64,000 nt of DNA from Plantago ovata (lineage: Eukaryota; Streptophyta; Magnoliopsida; Lamiales; Plantaginaceae): NCBI GenBank assembly GCA_028274465.1, contig CM051458.1, forward strand, positions 20,351,566 to 20,415,565. The letters run 5' to 3'. Positions 24,302-33,532 of the stretch are shown one piece after another (within the stretch, counting starts at the first letter, position 1; the number at the start of each line of letters is the position of its first letter). The position numbers and the translations under genes were made by a program. The notes below the pieces were generated by a model. That model was not told the DNA's origin. It did no database searches and saw only the letters and a list, made by a program, of their open reading frames with translations.

Positions 24302-25318
24302 TCAATAAGTTTGGTTAGCCGGTGCATATCCTTGATTGTTGCGGTATCCTCCTCTCCAAAATCCACCTCGAGGATTCCTACCGTCTTGTCCGTAGCTAAC
24401 TTCTTGAGTGCCAAACTCCGTAGCAAAAGCTTCTTCCTCGCCTCCTCGAGCCCAGTTGCCATCATCGTATGCCAGCTCCGATCTACACATATGAGCCCCA
24501 TGCCCATAGTTCTTGCATATTCGACATACTTCATTTGAAACAGTTGTTCCGGTGGCGCTCTTAAGGACTTGCTTCAATTCGTTGGTAAAGCACTCGAATT
24601 GATCCCCATTCCCCCTGTACATAGGGGCTTCTTGATTCGGTGGAGCTTCAGGTCCACGCCTCCTAACCATTGCTCTTGGGTCCTTGAACTGCGAACTCTT
24701 AGCAAGCCTTTCGAAAACAGCCCAGACGGCTTCTGCGGTTTCCTCCCAAATATTGCCTCGGCATTGGAAATCCACCACTTGTTGGTTTTCGAAGGTTAGT
24801 CCATTATAGAAGTGTTGGACTAGGTCAGAAAGTTCAAAACCATGGTGAGGGCACTTGTTCGTGAGATCTTGGAACCTCTCGAATGCGGTGTAGATGGTCT
24901 CATCATAGTCCTGCTTGAATCCAGTGATTTGCGCCTTAAGCGCGGTAGTCAGAGTGTGTGGGAAGTATTTCTCCATGAAAGCTGAAAAAACCTTTTCCCA
25001 AGTGTCCAGCGAGCCTGCTGGAAGAGAACTCAGCCATGACATGGCTCTGTCGCCAAGTCCCATAGCAAAAACCTTCATCCTCAACTCATCCGTTGTTATG
25101 TCAGCTCCGGGTCGTGGGAGTTGGTTGACGAAATCATCGATATCGTTCAAGTACCCCATCACATCTTCCCTTGACAAGCCATAGAATCTCGGAAGTTGTT
25201 GGAATGCGTGGTTCTTGATCTCCAGATCTCGGGTTGCAGGCGAAAGAACAATCGTCGGTCCCCTCATACGATCCTTGGTGGGTTGTACCCATGCCTTCAG
25301 TGGTCTAGCTTCTGCCAT
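24302..25318 (-). CDS. Gag of Gypsy copy 2
   Basis: An open frame of 338 residues. The retrotransposon gag (capsid) domain covers about residues 25-200 (FYGLSREDVMGYLNDIDDFV, GDRAMSWLSSLPAGSLDTW, FSAFMEKYFP, FERFQDLTNKCPHHG). A CCHC-type knuckle CRICKNYGHGAHMC lies at about 265-278, and the C-terminus is Gly/Arg-rich. In-frame sequence upstream to the LTR resembles the N-terminus of copy 1 (MPHTRSRG type, complement near 25480), so the natural start may lie further up. The long open frame fits the low LTR divergence. Confidence 0.85.
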   Translation of the reverse strand: MAEARPLKAWVQPTKDRMRGPTIVLSPATRDLEIKNHAFQQLPRFYGLSREDVMGYLNDIDDFVNQLPRPGADITTDELRMKVFAMGLGDRAMSWLSSLPAGSLDTWEKVFSAFMEKYFPHTLTTALKAQITGFKQDYDETIYTAFERFQDLTNKCPHHGFELSDLVQHFYNGLTFENQQVVDFQCRGNIWEETAEAVWAVFERLAKSSQFKDPRAMVRRRGPEAPPNQEAPMYRGNGDQFECFTNELKQVLKSATGTTVSNEVCRICKNYGHGAHMCRSELAYDDGNWARGGEEEAFATEFGTQEVSYGQDGRNPRGGFWRGGYRNNQGYAPANQTY

Positions 25319-25631
25319 TCAGTCGATTTCCTTGAATAGACTAATTAGAGATTCAGAGAAATCGGTTTCCTCTATTTCCTCCAGTGCGCGCCTTTCAAGT
25401 AGTCGCCTTCTCTGGTGGTAGACTCTATCGATCTCAGCAATTGAATCAGCAAGCGGTGTTCCTGCAGAACGTGTATGCGGCATACACTATCTGTGACAGA
25501 CTAGGAAAAGTGATTAGAGACAAACTAGGAAAGCAGTATTAGAGAGACATTAAAAAGGAAAACTAAAACTAAAAGAATTAGGAATCTAAAGCTGTAAATA
25601 TAAACAAATTAAACAGAAAAAAGGAGTATAG

Positions 25632-25649
25632 TCCCCGGCAACGGCGCCA
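25632..25649 (-). other. Primer binding site of Gypsy copy 2, tRNA-Asp type
   Basis: The minus strand reads TGGCGCCGTTGCCGGGGA, identical to the site at 166-183, three bases from the LTR end. Confidence 0.9.
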
Positions 25650-25652
25650 ATT

Positions 25653-28616
25653 TGATGAACGGAGATTTGTCGGGTCTCGATTCAGCAAATAATATTTCTA
25701 ATTAGCCAAAGCGAATCCACAACTACAACGAAAACCGTAGTGTAGCAGTAGAATGACTCGAGTGTCGTTCTCTCGGGGCTATACTAGCTTTATCAAATCT
25801 AATTAAGAATATAAAACAGCAGATAGAAAGCAATAGGGGTTTTCAAGCAGATAATGGAGATTGGTGATAGTATGGTCCTTCTTAGCATAATGGGTCGATA
25901 ATCATGCATAAATTCCTCGGTCTTGCATAGAGATCTTTGAATCAATCTTGTGTCCTGTTGCAAGTATTAAGCACTACGAAGATAATTTGGTCTGACTAGT
26001 CAACAACGATTGTCCTAATGTGTTCCGTAATTATTCAACACTACGAAGATAATTGTTCTGATGGTCGACTAGTGTCCATGCGTGCATAATAATCAATACA
26101 ACATACGAGAATTTTGGTTGCAACTGATCAACGAAATAAAGCAATGACACGGAGTATAATGCGCGATATAGCCATTAGCATGATTATCTTCCCTCGCTAA
26201 GAATTCACATACTACCACCAATGATAAGTTTAGCTACTCATAATAGGCATGCAATCAATAGCAATCATAGAAGAAAACATATTGAAAGAAGAATAAAATA
26301 AGTAGATAAAAACTGTAAGATACAAAGTTACCGAAGGTTGTCAATCTCCGGATGATTGCGATCCTACGCGCTCCAATCTGCTATGAAAAAGTATCCCCTA
26401 AGCTACGGAACTCCCAGGACAGGCCCCGGGAAGTTCCTACCTAAAACTATAGAGAGAGGTGAGAAAGTAGGCTTGGAAAGATATGATTTTCGGAGAAAAA
26501 CTGAGCTCTATATATAGGCCCCGAATTATCACCGGGCGGTTCGCCCCACAGTGCGGCGGTTCGCCCCAGAGGTTTTTCGCAGAATTTCTGCGTTTTCGAC
26601 GCGTTTTTGGATTTCTTCACCTTTTCGGACTCGGTTTCTGACTTCTAGTAGCCTTCTAACCTCCAGATTCGGCCCCTAGACTCCAAATCCTATCCGGAAA
26701 CCTTCAGATACTCCAAATAGGCTTCTGGAACACCAATTCCTTGTAGAGTTCAATATAATTGCCCGGAAATCTCCGAATTTCAACCAAAACCTGTAAAATA
26801 AAATCTAAAGGGAAACGTGACACTATTCTAATAAAATGTACTAAAATATAGCTAAATTAACATAGATGTTAGGAAAATTGTAATTTTGATGAGCAATTAA
26901 CCATGCTAAATTAAGAACAGTCCAGTAACTAGTACTCTTAAGGTCCATAGGATTTTAGAATTTTAAGGACATTGTAAAAGAAGAACGTTTGCTGATGACT
27001 TAGTTAGGTTTTAGATAAGTTATTTCTTTAGTGTATGACGTATTTTATTTTCTGAGAAGAAAATAATTTATTGACACTTTAGCGTATGATGTATTTTATT
27101 TTCTGAAAAGAAAATATCTTATTGACGCTTAGCTTTAATGAATCTTATTTTCTGAAAAGAAAAAGACCTTTTGAAGCATTTGCTGAAGATATATTTTGTT
27201 TATTACAAACAAATTATTGAAGCAAATAAGAAACCGGTCAGAATCTTGAAGACTTTTGAAGATCTGAAGAATTGAAGACTTGAAGACTTGAAGATTGCTG
27301 AAGACTGGTAAAGGCACGTGTTGCTCAGAAAGTGGAATTTTCAACAACAGCATTGCATAAGTGAAAATCTGAAAGACAGAGTAGGTTGTGCTTGCTGAAA
27401 CTGAGAATGAACACTTGCTGATGAACATTTGTGACCTCTTGCTGAATGTACGTGAAATTGCGCTCCAATGTTACTGTTTGAATTCTATTCAAATATGCAT
27501 TTAATGCAAAGCTTACACGCGAAGGACATGAAGACTAGAAGACAAACAAAGTTGCTGCTGAAAGTACAAAAGCAAGATAGTGACATGTTAAGGAACAAAA
27601 GCCTTAGGATTTGAAATTCAAACGGCTCCTTACTTGCACTATAAATAGAGGTCATCCGGCAAAGAGTTGAAGTGTGTCAACAACGTGATCAAACTCTCAC
27701 TTGTGCTTAAAGACTCTTAAACCTTCAAACACTCTTACTGCCATTGATCCGTTCCAAGACTTAAAGCTTGAAAAAGCTACTTGTGAAGAAGTAGAACAAA
27801 CTCGGCTAAGAAATTAGTTAAGTGTTCTTTCTTTCGAACAAGAACAAGTCTTGACACCAGAAACAATCAAACTTGTTTACTGCAAAGTATTCCAAGTTGT
27901 GTTTCTTAGATTACTTGTTGTAACTGAATAAGTTATAATTAAGTTATCTCACCCCAAAACTCTCTAACTGAAAATACACCCTTTCAGGCGTGATATTCAG
28001 GGGGAACTTAATCGAGCAAGGTTTTGCTGATTATAAGTACCAAGTTTGGTGGAGAACAAGGTTGAGTTCTCTAGTTTAGGTTGGAGACAAAGCAAGTGTG
28101 CTTTGGTTTCTGTTGAATCGCTTTAGATAGGAGATTGTAAGGAACCTCAATCATATCTTAGTGGATTCAGTCCTAGAAAGGACAAAGTGGATTAGTTGAG
28201 AGATTACGCCACTCTCAGATACCACTATAAAAGCGTTTGTGTGATTTACTTACTGCATTTAATTTTCAGCAAGATATATTTTGTTTGTACACAGTCACTC
28301 ACTTCACTTGCTGAATCCCTTTACTTGCTGAAAGAGCACTTATTGGTTCAAAGACTTCCGCTCTCTGATTTTAAGTATCAGCAAACCAAGCTACTGGAAA
28401 GTAACTTACGCTTGCTGAGAAAGTTAAGTATCAGCAACCTCATTACTGAAAAGTAATAAGTACTTGCTGAGAAAGTTTTTAAACGACAAAAGTTTGAAAA
28501 GACTATTCACCCCCCCCCCTCTAGTCTTTTCTTGTTGTTTAAAGGGACCAACAATAGAGGATAGCTAAAATAGGTGAAAAAGACTCGAATGAAAGTGTAA
28601 AATACACATTCATCAA
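25653..28616 (-). repeat. 5' LTR of Gypsy copy 2, interrupted by a solo Copia LTR
   Basis: LTR sequence occupies 25653-26866 and 28554-28616. The two parts match the uninterrupted 3' LTR and are separated only by the solo LTR at 26867-28553. The outer end TTCATCA is followed by the target duplication ATTCT. Confidence 0.9.
26867..28553 (+). repeat. Solo Sirevirus (Copia) LTR
   Basis: A complete LTR of 1687 bp, TGTTAGG...ACCAACA, flanked by the perfect 5-bp duplication ATAGA (26862-26866 and 28554-28558). The uninterrupted Gypsy LTR at 17041-17060 shows the empty site with one ATAGA. There is no internal sequence, so it arose by LTR-LTR recombination after insertion. It is the best reference for the LTR ends of the Sirevirus family here and must be younger than the Gypsy insertion. 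Confidence 0.93.
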
Positions 28617-28621
28617 TTCTC

Positions 28622-30010
28622 TCTGATTAGACCAATCAGACTTGAACTCATGAGCTGAGAATATGTTAACTCTTCTGGAAATATTGAGTGCACAAACGTC
28701 TCGAGTTTCAGCAGAGAAAGTCTCTTTTTCTCGTTGGACAGATGAAGGTGAAGGTCAGAAAATTCCATCCTTCTGTATCTTTGCCAGTTGCTGACAGACT
28801 TAGCAACTCTGGTCAAGGTAGTTTTCTTGAAGTCTGAGTAAAGTTCCTCTGAACTTACTTTCGGATCTTCAGTGATGTGAACCACTTCAGTGGTCTCCTT
28901 TTGAGCCTGAAAAAGAATAAAATTAAGTTCAGGAAAGTTTTGGAGAATAGTTTTAGAGTCCAAAGCTGGAACATGATTTACCTGCTGAGATTCAGCAAGC
29001 TCATGTTGCACACTTGTTTGTGCTGGTACTATTTCCATTGCTTCAGGAGCTTGAGAAGCATCCTTGAATTGTTCATCCTGAAATAATTTTAAGTTAGATA
29101 CAAGCACTAAGTTTTCAAACTTAGTTGAATTACCAAAAACTTTATCTACCTGCTGAGCAGGAGGTGTGGATTCTGGTGCAGAGGCTTCAGCAACCTTCTG
29201 ACTTGTATCTTGAGAAGTCTGTAAAGAAATCATTATATTAGCAAAAGAATGAGTTTTAGATAGTGAAGTTTTGCTTATGGTTGAGTTAACTACCTGCTGA
29301 AGAAGGACAGGTGGTTACTCAGTCCTTTCACCAACGACAACTTCTTCAGTATCTGGGACTTGTTCTTCTGCAAACTTCTTTTCTTGCTCTGTTGAGAAAG
29401 CTGTGCGGGTTCAGCAATCTCCCTTGTCTCTGAAATGATAAGTTGAGCAGAGACATCTTGACCCTTGAGTTCACTACTTCCCATGAAAACATCTACTGAT
29501 TTGTTGGAAGTGTCTTCAATCTCCAACTCCATTTGTTGACTCAGTTCTATCAGCCCAAGCTGAACTTTGTCAATGGATGTTTTCGGTGAACTAGGTCCAG
29601 TAATCTCAGCATCACGAGATGCATCGTCGAATAGTGTCTCTTGTGGTGTTTCAGCAATCTCTGGGACTTGAACCATTGCAGTCTCAACAACTGGTTCTTC
29701 AGCAACTTGATGAGTTGCTTGTTCAGCAACCATCTTTTCAGCATCAGCAACATCAGCAAGTGTCGCGGTTCTTAGATCAGCAGTATCACTTGCTGGTTCC
29801 AGAGTCTGATCATCTAGATTATCTACTATGTAGATATCTGGGATTGAGGCAGGAATTTCGTTTCCACTGCCTTATGGTCTCATCTTAGCAGATGTATCAA
29901 CATTGAGTTGATTGTTGAAGGCTTCCGCAAACACTTGAACATTGCTGAAGTAGGTTTCAGTAACCACTTCATCAACATCTACTGGAACTTGTGTTTCAGC
30001 AACTGCGGGT
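28622..30010 (-). pseudogene. ORF3 of Sirevirus B, middle part
   Basis: Minus-strand stretches 29733-29290 and 29233-28622 encode the VAE-rich coiled region. The block FDDASRDAEITGPSSPKTSIDK matches the plus-strand ORF3 of element A at about 11180-11240, which identifies the gene. The Gypsy element is inserted immediately downstream. Broken. Confidence 0.65.
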
Positions 30011-31212
30011 GTTGAAGGGTAATTCGTACTTCTTCTTAAGTTCGCAGAAGATCGTCACTCTAAGCTATTCTAGTTCTTCTTCATGTAGTGTTCCTCTTGA
30101 ATTGGTAGGGAACCTTCTTGTAGCTTTCTCGTACCTGAAATATACTGGAGGGGGGTTTAGTGTCTCTTTCCCGGTCTGTAAGATATCAGACCGGAGTGAC
30201 GACTTTACGTGTAGGGAGTTGTGAGGCTTCTGATAGTGTATATGTCCTAGAGACAGTCCTTATTAAGGGCATGCAGCCCTTATAGAGGGCATATATGTAC
30301 TATTACACAGGTCAACGTAATATAATATATGTTTGTTGTTTGACTATTGAGTATCGCTTTCATATTTATATTACACCAGGCATGCAACATGTCATATCTC
30401 TATTTCTGTCTGTATTGATATTAAACATGTCCCCTCGGATAGATGACCGATCACATAGATAGTGGGACCTATGTGAGTTATCATCTATCCCAAACTCTCC
30501 CTAGTCGAGGTTCATCTCGGATGTAGGGGTCTGAATGAACCAGCCGAGACTAGTATGCGTGGAGGTTATACTTGTTGGAGCAAGTGTGAGCCGATCCCAC
30601 GACCACGGAACGGATTGTTGGACAATCAAGAAACGTTCCCATAACTGCGCATAGTTGTTCGAAGGACGATTACCGAACAATGGAAGTACCCACCAGACAC
30701 TCCCATCGATGTATACTCTACACCGAAGTGTCTATGGGAACCGGTAAGTTGTCGAAGTGATGCCAGTCGTCCTTTGGACTTACAGGACTATATCATCACA
30801 TTTGTTGCCCCATATCCTTGGTGGACCCGTCGATGTCAGCTCTGAATAAGCAGTTGACCTAAGACACGATCCAGGATTATGGCTACATACAAATGGGGAT
30901 GATAAGTGTTTTCTGTGAAGGATTAATCTCTCATGTGTAGCACAGGAGAGTACTGCTCATAGTCTTCATAGTTGTGTTGGTAAAGTCACTGGCCAGTGCA
31001 TCGATATATTATGATAGTCATAAGTATATCTTCGTAACCAAGCAACTCCCTGAGACGCCTGTAGATGTATTATTGGGATAGACACATCATCGATCCTAGA
31101 TGCATTCGACTCAGTCAGATGAAGGGACGTTACCATTGCCGCGTTGAGCGCAACAGGCTTCGCAAGGAAAGGGTTTGCTTTGAGAAACCTCTCAAACGTC
31201 CTCATGTATTAA
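30011..31212. other. Unidentified ~1.2 kb segment between Sirevirus pieces
   Basis: This sequence has no similarity to the flanking Copia DNA and no convincing open frame. Phrases such as GTGGGACCTATGTGAGTTATC, followed by CATCTATCCC, suggest a dispersed repeat (LTR or similar) I cannot name. It meets minus-strand ORF3 sequence on the left and plus-strand LTR sequence on the right, so it sits at a rearrangement junction. No target duplication is visible. Confidence 0.4.
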
Positions 31213-31712
31213 TATTGGACAAGTTTGGTGGAGAACAAGGTTGAGTTCTCTAGTTTAGGTTGGAGACAAAGCAAGTGTGCTTTGGTTTCTGTTGAATCGC
31301 TTTAGATAGGAGATTGTAAGGAACCTCAATCATATCTTAGTGGATTCAGTCCTAGAAAGGACAAAGTGGATTAGTTGAGAGATTACGCCACTCACAGATA
31401 CCACTATAAAAGCGTTTGTGTGATTTACTTACTGCATTTAGTTTTCAGCAAGATATATTTTGTTTGTACACAGTCACTCACTTCACTTGCTGAAAGAGCA
31501 CTTATTGTTTCAAAGACTTCCGCTCTCTGATTTTAAGTATCAGCAAACCAAGCTACTGGAAAGTAACTTACGCTTGCTGAGAAAGTTAAGTATTAGCAAC
31601 CTCATTACTGAAAAGTAATAAGTACTTGCTGAGAAAGTTTCTAAACGACAAAAGTTTGAAAAGACTATTCACCCCCCCTCTAGTCTTTTCTTGTTGTTTA
31701 AAGGGACCAACA
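31213..31712 (+). repeat. Left LTR (right portion) of Sirevirus C
   Basis: It matches 28042-28553 of the solo LTR nearly base for base, including GTTTGGTGGAGAACAAGG and the end GGGACCAACA. The start of the LTR is replaced by the unidentified segment to its left. Confidence 0.85.
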
Positions 31713-31824
31713 AGTGGTATCAGAGCAGGAGGTTCTTTAGCCTTCTGCACTGAACCTAGATCCCCTTAAGTGCTTTCCGTAAATCACTTTCACTTGATCA
31801 GTTTGGTAGTGCTTTGCTGACAGG

Positions 31825-33255
31825 ATGTCTTTAGGAGATGCTCCTTTGCTGAAGCTGGAAAATTACGAGAAATGGCGAAACAACATGATGTTACATCTTG
31901 AGGCCATTAGTGATGAGATCGTAACCGTCATTAATGATGGACCTATCAAGATCACTAAGATTGAAAGGAGTTTCCCTCACAAGACCACTGAAGCTGGGAA
32001 GGAAACTATCCTTGGCGAACCTTCAGATACTGTTGTGCCAAAACCAAGAGAGGAATGGACTTCTAACGAAGCTAAGAGATTCCGTCTTGATGGCCAAGCA
32101 AGAAATATCATCATCAGATCAACTCCGGATACCATACAGTGCAAACTGTGGGGTGCTAAGACTGCTAAGGAGGCTTGGAAAATGGTTCAAGATCTTTGTG
32201 CTGGATCTGACAAGACCAAGGAAAACAAACTTGAAGTACTTAAGCTGAAGTTTCAAAACTTTAAGCAAGGTGCTAACGAGTCACTGGAAGACTTGGACTT
32301 CAGATTCACGACTCTTGTTAGTGAAATGGCAGCGCTGGGTGTTGGAAATCTTTATTCAGATTCTGAGAAAGTGAAAACTATCATCAGAAGTTTGAAGCAA
32401 GAATGGATCCATACTCAGAATTTCTATTATAATCAAAGAATGCCTGACATTACACCAACTGAGTTGTTCTCTCATCTTGCTACTGTCAATTATGAGACAA
32501 AGCAAAGAGAAAATGTGTTTGCTGAAAAATCGCAAAACATTGCTCTTGCTGCAAAGCCGTCATCTTCTGAAAAGAAGAATGATAAAGAGCCTGCTGATGA
32601 AAATGCTTTAGTTGTTAAAAACATGAAGAAGTTCATCAGTAAGGAACTTGAAAGGCGAAAAGCAAAAGAGAAGCTGAAAAAGCATCTTGGTAATAACTAC
32701 CATAAGTACAAGAATGATACTAGCTCGCTGAACAAGCAAGCTCAGCAAGCTACATCATCAGAAGAACCAGCAGTTGGAAATGATCTATGCTTTTACTGCA
32801 AAAAGCCTGGACACTTCAAAGCTAATTGCCCTTTGCTGAAAGGCAAATCTGCTGAAAAGAAGAAGAAGTTCAAAAGAGCTTTCATTGCTGAAGAAAAGAA
32901 GAAGCTTCTAGAAAAAATCGATGCATTGTGCATTGAGACAAGCTCCGAAGACAGTGAGGATGAAAGTTCAGACACCGACGATGAAGAAGCCACTCTAGAC
33001 GTGGAGATTGGCAAAGAAGTGTGTGGAATAGCTATGGAAGCTTATCCAGATGTGTCGAACTACGAATTTTTCCTCATGGCCGGTCAGGTAAATAATTCTA
33101 CCTCTGACTCAGATTCAGAAAGTGAAGACGAGATTGACCTTGACAAGATTCAAGGAGAAATTGAAAGATTTGAGAAAACTCTCAGCAAACAGCAAGAGAA
33201 ACTTCAACTTGCTGAAACTCTGACCAAGCAAACTACTGAAAGTACGTTTTGCTGA
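31825..33255 (+). CDS. Gag of Sirevirus C
   Basis: An open frame of 476 residues beginning MSLGDAPLLKLENYEKWRNN. A DUF4219/UBN2-type capsid region is followed at about residues 325-340 by a canonical CCHC zinc knuckle, CFYCKKPGHFKANC. Then come a Lys-rich patch and an acidic Ser-rich tail (EDSEDESSDTDDEEA). The Sirevirus gag is typically long and ends in a coiled, charged tail, which fits. The frame would normally continue toward pol. Confidence 0.88.
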   Translation: MSLGDAPLLKLENYEKWRNNMMLHLEAISDEIVTVINDGPIKITKIERSFPHKTTEAGKETILGEPSDTVVPKPREEWTSNEAKRFRLDGQARNIIIRSTPDTIQCKLWGAKTAKEAWKMVQDLCAGSDKTKENKLEVLKLKFQNFKQGANESLEDLDFRFTTLVSEMAALGVGNLYSDSEKVKTIIRSLKQEWIHTQNFYYNQRMPDITPTELFSHLATVNYETKQRENVFAEKSQNIALAAKPSSSEKKNDKEPADENALVVKNMKKFISKELERRKAKEKLKKHLGNNYHKYKNDTSSLNKQAQQATSSEEPAVGNDLCFYCKKPGHFKANCPLLKGKSAEKKKKFKRAFIAEEKKKLLEKIDALCIETSSEDSEDESSDTDDEEATLDVEIGKEVCGIAMEAYPDVSNYEFFLMAGQVNNSTSDSDSESEDEIDLDKIQGEIERFEKTLSKQQEKLQLAETLTKQTTESTFC

Positions 33256-33532
33256 AGGAAGAGACAGAAGAAAAGGATGCTGAAATAAGGCGTCCTAAGA
33301 AGTTGATTGCTGAGGCTGCAGAGAAAAATTCTCAAATGGCATTAGAATTGGAAGAATATCAGTCCTCAATTCTAAAGTTACTTGCTGAAATCCAAGAAAT
33401 GAAAAAGATGAAAATCAATTTCAAATCCTATGTGGAAGCAAGTAATACGCTGACTGAACTAAACTCTTATTTGAGAGATCCATCTCAGAAAGAAGGTTAG
33501 GAGCAACGTGTGAAGGTGATAACGTAGAAATC

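Larger units (their letters stand above)
15843..28616 (-). mobile_element. Gypsy gag-protease element (non-autonomous), copy 2
   Basis: LTRs are at 15843-17111 (3') and 25653-28616 (5', itself interrupted). The tRNA-Asp primer site is at 25632-25649, the polypurine tract at 17112-17125, and a perfect 5-bp target duplication ATTCT is at 15838-15842 and 28617-28621. The ends are therefore complete. The interior codes only for gag and an aspartic protease; no reverse transcriptase, RNase H or integrase is visible, so it would depend on a relative for movement. By eye the LTRs differ at about 20 positions over ~1.27 kb (about 1.5%), suggesting an insertion of the order of a million years or less at usual plant rates. 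Confidence 0.9.
11461..30010 (-). mobile_element. Sirevirus-type Copia element B, 3' part, split by a Gypsy insertion
   Basis: Read on the minus strand, the element runs from about 30010 (ORF3 middle) through 28617, jumps the Gypsy insertion 15843-28616, continues 15842-13032 (rest of ORF3 and polypurine tract) and ends in its 3' LTR 13031-11461. The halves join cleanly around the 5-bp duplication ATTCT. Gag, pol and the 5' LTR are absent from the window; beyond 30010 comes unrelated sequence. Broken. Its left end abuts the ORF3 of element A in the opposite orientation. Confidence 0.8.
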
